Source of the DNA: Planctomycetota bacterium
GTDB taxonomy: Bacteria; Planctomycetota; Phycisphaerae; Sedimentisphaerales; Anaerobacaceae
Direction of reading: 5' to 3'
DNA: 9,297 bases
NCBI GenBank assembly: GCA_023135255.1
Contig: JAGLTN010000571.1
Coordinates: forward strand, 1-9,297
The notes under the pieces were generated by a model. It worked only from the letters and a program-made list of their open reading frames with translations. It had not been told where the DNA came from and did no database searches. This document shows, in pieces, positions 1-6,023 of this stretch (positions are counted from its first letter, which is position 1; each line of letters opens with the position of its first letter). The translations under genes were made by a program, and so were the position numbers.

Positions 1-1242
1 AGCCTGGCTTGTCGCTATCATCAAGACAAGAAAGACTCCCACTGCGCCTATAACCCGGTCATAAAAACCCCTCGTCAAAACCGCCCCTGAACTCTCAGCT
101 GCGATAAACTTTGAAACTATAGGCCAAAATGTCGCTACTGCGATTATCAGCATCGAAGCGATCATCAGCAAACTTCCCAAAAGAATCGGATCGGCGGCCT
201 GGTTACTTTGGTTTTGCTTATCAGAGATGATTATTTTGATTGCTTTTAAAACGCAAATGAACCAAACCACAAATATAGCTGAAAGCAATACAGCCAAAAC
301 TGCAAACATCGGGTTTTTATCGAAAGCATGAACCGACTGCAACACGCCGCTTCTGGTAATAAACGTAGCGACAACCGACATTGCAAAACCGAGAGGCGTC
401 AGTACCATCGCCCAGAATTTAAACGACTTGTCCCTGCCCATAGCAACAATACAATGCAAAGCCGCCACTGCCGAAAACCATGGCAAAAGTGAAGCATTCT
501 CAACCGGATCCCACACCCAGTATCCACCCCATCCAAGCTCTACATAGGACCACTTCGCGCCGGTAGCAATGCCAAGACTCAAAAACAACAAACCAAAAAG
601 CAACCAGTCCCTTATCTTCGCCCGGTATTTTGCGATTGTCTTTTCGCCTGAAAAAGCAAAAGCAGTCACAATAACAAAAACAACCCCCAACCCCGCGTAA
701 CCAATAAAAAGCAAAGGCGGATGAATAACATTCCAAAAATTCTGCAAAAAAGGATTAAGCCCAACCCCCTCATCAATCGTAACCATAGCAGTTGCGAAAG
801 GCCTGTCAACAAAAACAAGCAGACCCGAAAAACAACACCCGACTATCGAACCGACAGCCAGACACAACGCAGTCATTCGATGGTTGTCAGCCTTGAACCT
901 TATCAAAGCCAGGCCGTTAAAAACGAATACCAAAGTCGTCCACAATAAAAGCGAACCAGCCGACCCCGACCAGGCAGCACTTATTTTATAAAAAATGTTC
1001 ATAGCAGAACTGCTGTACTGAGCAACCACTGCCATAGAAAAATTATCCAGCAGGAAACCTGCTTCAAACAGCAAAAAAGAGCCCAAACAGAGCAAAACCG
1101 CCCCCGCCACAGCGATCTTAACTTGCTTGATCAGCAATAAAGCCGCTTTTTGAGGCAGCATTGAAGCCGTCAAAGAAAAGCTGGCAACAAAGCCGCTAAG
1201 CAGAAAAACCCCTGCCAAAAAAATTTCACCTGTATAATTCAT
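1..1242 (-). CDS. ccmF: CcmF-type cytochrome c haem lyase, N-terminal 414 residues (3' end outside window)
   Basis: CcmF is the membrane subunit of the system I cytochrome c maturation machinery; it receives haem from CcmE and attaches it to the CXXCH motif of apocytochrome c outside the cytoplasmic membrane. The protein is strongly hydrophobic, with many predicted membrane helices. An early WSGSAGSLLLW segment (residues 91-101) fits the CcmF/CcsA superfamily. HPPLLFIGY begins at His174. The tryptophan-rich WWD haem-handling motif spans residues 238-255 (WGGYWVWDPVENASLLPW). His263 lies in the following helix, and TRSGVLQSVHAF (296-307) carries His305. His174, His263 and His305 match the conserved periplasmic, membrane and periplasmic histidines of E. 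coli CcmF (about 173, 261, 303, from memory). The fourth conserved histidine would lie beyond the edge, as CcmF usually has about 600-650 residues. The frame is open to base 1 without a stop. The ATG at 1242 has a GGAG about 12 bases upstream, rather far but the best start seen. NrfE/CcmF paralogues cannot be told apart from this part alone. Confidence 0.93.
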   Translation of the reverse strand, partial: MNYTGEIFLAGVFLLSGFVASFSLTASMLPQKAALLLIKQVKIAVAGAVLLCLGSFLLFEAGFLLDNFSMAVVAQYSSSAMNIFYKISAAWSGSAGSLLLWTTLVFVFNGLALIRFKADNHRMTALCLAVGSIVGCCFSGLLVFVDRPFATAMVTIDEGVGLNPFLQNFWNVIHPPLLFIGYAGLGVVFVIVTAFAFSGEKTIAKYRAKIRDWLLFGLLFLSLGIATGAKWSYVELGWGGYWVWDPVENASLLPWFSAVAALHCIVAMGRDKSFKFWAMVLTPLGFAMSVVATFITRSGVLQSVHAFDKNPMFAVLAVLLSAIFVVWFICVLKAIKIIISDKQNQSNQAADPILLGSLLMIASMLIIAVATFWPIVSKFIAAESSGAVLTRGFYDRVIGAVGVFLVLMIATSQA

Positions 1243-1285
1243 ATAAAACCGATACTCCGGAAATATTCAGAGATGAGAGTATACT

Positions 1286-1291
1286 ATTATA
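1286..1291 (-). promoter_or_regulatory. possible -10 element for ccmF
   Basis: Reading the minus strand, a perfect TATAAT lies 44 bases before the ccmF ATG. No convincing -35 is present at 16-18 bases upstream (the sequence there is AATTTC-like), so this is only a candidate. A TATACT sits just downstream on the same strand at 1278-1283. Confidence 0.25.
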
Positions 1292-1357
1292 ATTGCCTCA
1301 AAAACAGGGAAATTTTGGCGATAGAATTGAAAATTGAAAACCTATCGTTGTTTTTTC

Positions 1358-1385
1358 TTGCTTTTTATATGGTTGAGGATATAAT
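1358..1385 (+). promoter_or_regulatory. predicted sigma-70-like promoter for the PEP-CTERM gene
   Basis: TTGCTT (1358-1363) and a perfect TATAAT (1380-1385) are separated by 16 bases. The -35 matches the consensus at only three of six positions. If used, transcription would start near 1392, leaving a leader of about 145 bases that is rich in purines around 1413-1450. Together with ccmF this makes 1243-1536 a divergent promoter region; I see no operator-like palindrome or riboswitch in it. Confidence 0.4.
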
Positions 1386-1521
1386 GACTTTAGTTTTGCA
1401 GCTTTGATTGGCATGGATAGGAGAGAAAAAAAAGAGAAGAAGGGACAATTCGATTTTTGTATTTCTCCAGATAGTAGCTTTCTATTTGTAGCAGACAGAG
1501 GTATTTTGATAATCAATTTTG

Positions 1522-1527
1522 AAGGAG
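1522..1527 (+). promoter_or_regulatory. ribosome binding site deciding the start of the PEP-CTERM gene
   Basis: AAGGAG lies nine bases before the ATG at 1537. An in-frame TTG at 1519 would extend the protein by six residues, but it overlaps this Shine-Dalgarno sequence and has none of its own, so the ATG at 1537 is the chosen start. Confidence 0.8.
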
Positions 1528-1536
1528 AAGAGAAAA

Positions 1537-2148
1537 ATGAATAAGATAAGATATGTATTTTTTGTATCGGCTATTTTTGCTTGTTTAATTTATCAATCAG
1601 CACAGTCGGCTCTTGTACTTGACCAGTACCAATTAAACCAAAATGGCACAACGGATCTTGGCTATTACGTTGATCCATCGCAGAATGAGGAAAAAATAGA
1701 AACTTACTTTTTTACACCCAGCATCACTGGAACACTTAAACAAATAGATATCTTATGTTTTGAAGGTCAGAGTGGAAACATTATTATTGATGTTTACGAT
1801 GGCATTTCGATAGAAGCACTGATTGATCAAAGTGATACAGCAATTCTTCAAGACGGCTGGGTATCTTTTTATGTAGAAGCTCCAGTTACAGCAGGCCAGA
1901 CATATAGCATTGGAGTGAGCGAAAACAGTCCCATAGAATCTTTGCTGACATATGGATATGGTTATCCAGGCTATGAGGCTGTAGGTGGAAAAACTACTTA
2001 TTTTTATGATAATGGTGTCCTCACATATACTTCTACTGAGAGTATCGACATTGTTTTCAAATCATGGGTTGAGCCAATTCCTGAGCCTACAACAATTTTA
2101 CTGTTTGGCTTAGGTGGTTTGGTGTTGAGGAAAAGGAAAAAAGCTTAA
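1537..2148 (+). CDS. secreted PEP-CTERM sorting-domain protein, 203 residues
   Basis: This is a small exported protein with the tripartite C-terminal signal recognised by exosortase. That signal is PEP at Pro182-Glu183-Pro184, then a hydrophobic stretch (TTILLFGLGGLVL, 185-197), then a basic tail RKRKKA. In known systems the exosortase cuts near PEP and the protein goes to the cell surface or the extracellular matrix. A signal peptide covers about residues 1-25, with likely cleavage after QSAQSA. The body (about 26-178) is rich in beta-strand patterns: YFFTPSITGTLKQIDI, IIIDVYDG, WVSFYVEAPVTAGQTYSIGV and a late SIDIVFKSW. This pattern resembles beta-sandwich carbohydrate-binding-like domains often found before PEP-CTERM, but I cannot name a family, and no catalytic motif is seen. 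The gene looks AT-richer than its neighbours. It is convergent with the beta-helix gene and shares a terminator with it. No exosortase is in the window. The sorting signal is certain enough; the function of the body is unknown. Confidence 0.9.
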   Translation: MNKIRYVFFVSAIFACLIYQSAQSALVLDQYQLNQNGTTDLGYYVDPSQNEEKIETYFFTPSITGTLKQIDILCFEGQSGNIIIDVYDGISIEALIDQSDTAILQDGWVSFYVEAPVTAGQTYSIGVSENSPIESLLTYGYGYPGYEAVGGKTTYFYDNGVLTYTSTESIDIVFKSWVEPIPEPTTILLFGLGGLVLRKRKKA

Positions 2149-2176
2149 TTGATAATTACTGTATTGTTTTTTTAAT

Positions 2177-2224
2177 AAAAAAAACGGGCTATGAACTTTA
2201 CGTCACAGCCCGTTGAACTTTTTT
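2177..2224. terminator. bidirectional rho-independent terminator
   Basis: AACGGGCTATGA (2183-2194) pairs with TCACAGCCCGTT (2203-2214) over 12 positions with one mismatch, around an eight-base loop. Eight A residues (2177-2184) flank it on the left, overlapping the outermost two stem bases, and six T residues (2219-2224) lie on the right. Transcripts from either strand would therefore carry a U-run after the hairpin. It sits between the stop codons of the convergent PEP-CTERM gene (2148) and beta-helix gene (2232), as expected for a shared terminator. Confidence 0.85.
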
Positions 2225-2231
2225 AATATGG

Positions 2232-5200
2232 CTATTGAGTCTTTTGATGGACACCAATATCAGGAGAAGTTGTAGGCAGTGGGTTGCCCCAGTAGTCCAT
2301 TCCACCATTGTCTCTTACTTTCTGACCAGCCCCGAGGCAAGGCGAACCATTCTGCAGCATATATCCTGCAACATTGTATAGGCCGTTACCGCCAGAACCA
2401 ACATTAATCAGCATTGGGTTAGTGGTTATCGTACCGCTGCCGGAAGGCCTATTAACATGATTGCCATAAAATACATTATTGCCAAAGAAGTAATTGCTAA
2501 AGCCCTGGTTGTATTTATAGTCGGCAATACCATCAGCAAAGAAGATATTGTTATAGAAAATAAAACCAGGCAGGCTATCATTTCCATTATGAATAAATTC
2601 AATAAAGTCGACATCAAATCGGCCATCGATATAGAAGATATTATTGTAAATCTTGTCATTTACAGAATCAGCATATAAGCTTAATCCGCCCCTTGTAGTT
2701 GCTCCTGTATGGTCGCCATCGTTTTGACTGATATTGTACCTTACTATCATATTCCTTGAGCCGATATCTTCGACATCATATCCGCCGCATTCCAGCAGGA
2801 AACCGCCGTCATTGTCATGGCTGTAATTATACTGGAAGATCGTCCCCTGACAGCCGCCATCGTCATCAAAGGCCTCACCGTCTCTTGTGCCGACCATATT
2901 ACAAACTTCGTTATACTGGACGATAGTATTATCAGCGCCGCAAGGCCAGATTCCCGCTGCCCAGTCATCACAGCGAGTCCTGCCGCCGTCAAGAACATTA
3001 TATTCAATAATCGCGCCATCGCTGCCCAAAATTACCATACCGTCACCGCCGATATCCTCAAGCAGATTATTTCTGATGCGGATATTATGTCCCGGATACC
3101 AATATTGCCTGTGGCTGTAACCAAAACTAAGACCCATACCATCACGGTCGCAGCGAAGCAAGTGACAGCCTTCGATTAAAACATCTTCAAAACATGACCG
3201 GGGAGTAAAATAACCATTTGCTCCAAACTTAAGACCACGTCCACCACCATCACCCTTGACAAGGCTGCCGTTAACATCATGTATAAAGAGATTTCTGACA
3301 TATAAATGATGTCCAACCCCGTAGTTAGTGAGCTCAACAGATACACCAATTCTGCCAGCTACTCTTGTTGGGCCTGTATTAGTAACTTCAAAATTGCCAA
3401 GCTCAACGTATTCCATGTTATAGATATATACAACCGGACTAACCAGGCCCTGTCCCTGGAATAAAGGCTTATCACCATCTCCGTACATATCAATTATGAT
3501 AGGTGCGCCGTTTGCGCCACAGCCTTTAGGTTTAAACTGAACGCCGGTATATTGGCTGTCAGCTTTGAAAAGCAGCTTATCTCCCGGCCCCAATGTCACA
3601 CCGTTAGCTTTTGCCACAGTTTCCCAGGGCTGCGATAAGCTTGTGCCTGTGTTGTTGTCATTGCCTGAAACACTGTCAACATAATACGTTGTCCCGGAAA
3701 GATTCTTTGCCCATATAGCGAAATCGACCATATTGCAATTACCGTCGCCGTCAGCATCAGCTATAACGCCGCTATCAGCCAACCAGTCGACAGTAAGCAG
3801 TCTGAAATCTTCATAGCCAACTGCGTTATCGCCGTCAAAATCACCGCCTATGCAGGTTGTAAATTCCCAGATACTACCCTTAGTAACTTCCGCACCAATG
3901 TTAGAATCGACACGCCAGTAATAAGTCGTTTCATCTTCCAAAGCTTCTGTCGAAATTATACTGTTTGTATCTGTATATCCCTGGTAAATACCGCTCGAAG
4001 CTGTATTAGCATCATCAACATCTGTCAAATCAGTTCCAAGGTAAACATCGTAACCAGTTGCCCCGGCTGCAGCTTCCCATGATAGTTCTGGGCGAAGACC
4101 AACATTAGCAGCCTCGTTTTCAGGATCAGAGTTACCAGCAACTTGAGGATTGTTAAGAGCCGCAACTTCCTGATCATTTAACGCATAATCATAGATGCTG
4201 ACATCATCAATCGCTCCGCGGAAATAGTAGCTTGTCCCCGCTGCCGGATTAGCACTAATCGCCAGATCATAACTATTAGTAACCATCGGATCTGAATCGG
4301 TTGTTAAGCTGTAATTAGTACCGGTCAACTCGCCATCAATATAAATTTTGTGTTTGTTTGCGGAACGGTCAAGCACAGAAACAATATGATGCCATTCGCC
4401 GTCAAAACAAGTTGAACCAGTATATGGAGCACCCGTATCACCCACTGAAGCTCCCGGACCATTAGCATAAGCTTTTACCCTGCCCGCTGATAGCGTGCCG
4501 TACTGGCTGATCTTATACGCATTGCTGCCCTTACTTATCAAAGTTGCTCCACTTGTACTTTCTGAAGATTTTACCCACATCGCAATAGACATTGAGCCAT
4601 TTTGAAAATCGGCCCAGTCTTCTGCACCGCTGCCGGTAATATTGATGTAGCTGCCGTCAAGTGACTCAAAAGCCTGACCGCCGAAAGGCCCAGCCACAAA
4701 GCTATGTGTGCTCGCCGGTGAAGTCTTTGTTATTACACCATGGTAGTCGTTTCCGCTGCTGTCATCAGCATCACCCTCAAATTCCCAATGCGCGAGAGCA
4801 TCGCCGCCTGAGCTGACGGTTTTGAATGACCAGACATTGCCCTTATAAACATCAAAATCTTCAGTAACGCCGTCAACACGCCAATAATATGTCGTTGAAT
4901 CTTCCAGATTCTTTGCATCATACATTTCGCAATAATACCTGCCTGCATAAACCCCCGGCGTATTTGCATCAGCGTTGTTAACATCATCATAATCGGTGCC
5001 CATATAAACATCAAAATAGCGAACATATCCATGGCCACGTTCCCAGCTCATATAAACAGTTTCGGTTTGTCCAGTAGCACCATCATCCGGGCTCGGATCA
5101 TAAGACTTTCTGTAAATATCGTTTGCGATTATGGAAATCTCAGAAGCACTTAATGCCCTGTCGTAAAGCCTGACATCGTCTATCAAACCTTCTACTTTTC

Positions 5201-5846
5201 TGCTGGTAACACCATGTTCCAATAGTAAATGCTCGTTATTTCCAATACTGAGATTATCATTGTTAGTTCCTATAACGCCGGTTGCATAGGACTGCTGGTC
5301 AAGCTGACCATTTATATAAAGCTTAACATAACTGCCGTCATAAACCGCGGTAATATGATTCCATAAGCTGTCAACGATTTTTTTTGTACCATAGACTTCA
5401 CGCCCCGACCGGATAGAGAACCTGCACTTAGTTCCCTGCCAGCCTCCATCCTGCTCAAGACGATACGCATCGTCCTCGCCTTTACATATAAATCCTGCAA
5501 GACCAGCGTAACTGATATCATGAGACCTGAACCAAAAGCACAGCGTCAAATTGCCTCTTATATCAGCCCACGTGTCGGGATCTCCCGGGGCCTTACCTCC
5601 GCCGGCATTAAAATAACCACCACCTTGTACTTTTATGCACCTGCCATGCAAACCATCTTTATATTCAGCACCACCTACAATACTGCCGTGATGGTCATTT
5701 CCTGAAATGTCATTTCCATTATCCTCAAACTCCCAGCGTGCAACAAGACCAGCTGTGATAGCATCGCCCGGGCCGCTTTCATAGCCTGCTAATGAAATAT
5801 TACAAAGAAAAAACAGCGATATGGCCAAAAAACAAATATTTCTCAT
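2232..5846 (-). CDS. secreted modular protein: LamG, FN3-like, LamG, FN3-like, dockerin-like, parallel beta-helix (1204 residues)
   Basis: This is a probable extracellular polysaccharide-binding and possibly polysaccharide-cleaving protein. A signal peptide covers about 1-20 (hydrophobic core, ending NISLA). LamG/concanavalin-A-like domain 1 spans about 32-245, with ARWEFED, the WNHITAVYDG strand, KLYINGQ and the closing IDDVRLYDRALS. An FN3-like module at about 250-343 contains FDVYMGTD and TTYYWRVDGV. A second LamG (about 350-567) and a second FN3-like module (about 572-664) repeat the pattern. Residues 667-717 form a dockerin-like pair of calcium loops: Asp669/671/673/680 and Asp697/699/701/708. 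Residues 720-1201 begin with YYVDSVSGNDNNTG and form a right-handed parallel beta-helix, with repeated N-rich turns (IRIRNNLLEDIGGDG, IVQYNEV, IFQYNYSHDNDGGFLLE). Such folds occur in polysaccharide lyases and some glycosidases, but no catalytic residues can be assigned and the substrate is unknown. The start at 5846 is chosen because AAAGGA precedes it and a signal peptide follows; the frame stays open upstream to 5915 without such features. It is divergent from the GH-A hydrolase. Confidence 0.92.
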   Translation of the reverse strand: MRNICFLAISLFFLCNISLAGYESGPGDAITAGLVARWEFEDNGNDISGNDHHGSIVGGAEYKDGLHGRCIKVQGGGYFNAGGGKAPGDPDTWADIRGNLTLCFWFRSHDISYAGLAGFICKGEDDAYRLEQDGGWQGTKCRFSIRSGREVYGTKKIVDSLWNHITAVYDGSYVKLYINGQLDQQSYATGVIGTNNDNLSIGNNEHLLLEHGVTSRKVEGLIDDVRLYDRALSASEISIIANDIYRKSYDPSPDDGATGQTETVYMSWERGHGYVRYFDVYMGTDYDDVNNADANTPGVYAGRYYCEMYDAKNLEDSTTYYWRVDGVTEDFDVYKGNVWSFKTVSSGGDALAHWEFEGDADDSSGNDYHGVITKTSPASTHSFVAGPFGGQAFESLDGSYINITGSGAEDWADFQNGSMSIAMWVKSSESTSGATLISKGSNAYKISQYGTLSAGRVKAYANGPGASVGDTGAPYTGSTCFDGEWHHIVSVLDRSANKHKIYIDGELTGTNYSLTTDSDPMVTNSYDLAISANPAAGTSYYFRGAIDDVSIYDYALNDQEVAALNNPQVAGNSDPENEAANVGLRPELSWEAAAGATGYDVYLGTDLTDVDDANTASSGIYQGYTDTNSIISTEALEDETTYYWRVDSNIGAEVTKGSIWEFTTCIGGDFDGDNAVGYEDFRLLTVDWLADSGVIADADGDGNCNMVDFAIWAKNLSGTTYYVDSVSGNDNNTGTSLSQPWETVAKANGVTLGPGDKLLFKADSQYTGVQFKPKGCGANGAPIIIDMYGDGDKPLFQGQGLVSPVVYIYNMEYVELGNFEVTNTGPTRVAGRIGVSVELTNYGVGHHLYVRNLFIHDVNGSLVKGDGGGRGLKFGANGYFTPRSCFEDVLIEGCHLLRCDRDGMGLSFGYSHRQYWYPGHNIRIRNNLLEDIGGDGMVILGSDGAIIEYNVLDGGRTRCDDWAAGIWPCGADNTIVQYNEVCNMVGTRDGEAFDDDGGCQGTIFQYNYSHDNDGGFLLECGGYDVEDIGSRNMIVRYNISQNDGDHTGATTRGGLSLYADSVNDKIYNNIFYIDGRFDVDFIEFIHNGNDSLPGFIFYNNIFFADGIADYKYNQGFSNYFFGNNVFYGNHVNRPSGSGTITTNPMLINVGSGGNGLYNVAGYMLQNGSPCLGAGQKVRDNGGMDYWGNPLPTTSPDIGVHQKTQ

Positions 5847-5852
5847 CACAAT

Positions 5853-5858
5853 TCCTTT
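5853..5858 (-). promoter_or_regulatory. ribosome binding site deciding the start of the beta-helix gene
   Basis: On the minus strand AAAGGA lies six bases before the ATG at 5846. The frame is open for 23 more codons to an ATG at 5915, but that extension overlaps the predicted promoter and would bury the signal peptide, so 5846 is preferred. Confidence 0.8.
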
Positions 5859-5906
5859 CTGAATTATAAACCCACGCAAATGCGCAGTACACCCCACGGT
5901 AACAGC

Positions 5907-5935
5907 ATTATACACAAAAAGTGCTGAATTTGCAA
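5907..5935 (-). promoter_or_regulatory. predicted sigma-70-like promoter for the beta-helix gene
   Basis: On the minus strand TTGCAA (5930-5935) and a perfect TATAAT (5907-5912) are separated by exactly 17 bases. The -35 matches TTGACA at four of six positions. Transcription would begin near 5900, giving a leader of about 54 bases before the ATG at 5846. TTGCAA is its own reverse complement, so the same six bases read identically towards the hydrolase gene. Confidence 0.55.
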
Positions 5936-5969
5936 GAGAAACTTATATTAGAGATGGAAAGAACGTATC

Positions 5970-5978
5970 TGTTATAGT
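5970..5978 (+). promoter_or_regulatory. possible extended -10 element for the GH-A hydrolase gene
   Basis: TGTTATAGT fits an extended -10 (TGnTATAAT with one mismatch in the hexamer), 45 bases before the ATG at 6024. No good -35 lies at the usual distance, which is tolerated for extended -10 promoters. The call rests on position and one short motif only. Confidence 0.35.
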
Positions 5979-6023
5979 AAGATTATTCAGGTAATTTAAA
6001 AAAATTTTAGCACAGGAGGCTAT

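Noticed and set aside
721..948. A 75-codon plus-strand open frame
   Set aside because: It is antisense to ccmF between the HPPLLFIGY region and the early helices, and its product is polar with no family resemblance.
1319..1356. CGATAG and CTATCG inverted repeat followed by a T-run
   Set aside because: The stem is only six bases with a 17-base loop, and no plus-strand gene ends upstream, so a terminator is not supported.
1537..1620. Possible lipoprotein signal in the PEP-CTERM protein (Cys near the end of the hydrophobic stretch)
   Set aside because: The residues before the Cys (IFAC) do not fit a lipobox, and an ordinary cleavage site after QSAQSA is better.
2426..3179. Several open frames of 70-120 codons on both strands inside the beta-helix region
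   Set aside because: They overlap the long minus-strand gene in other frames, have low-complexity Ile/Met/Ala-rich products, and lack ribosome binding sites. They are shadows of a repetitive coding region.
5847..5915. N-terminal extension of the beta-helix protein by 23 residues
   Set aside because: The longer start overlaps the predicted -10 and would put a non-signal sequence before a clear signal peptide; the internal ATG at 5846 has AAAGGA at the right distance.
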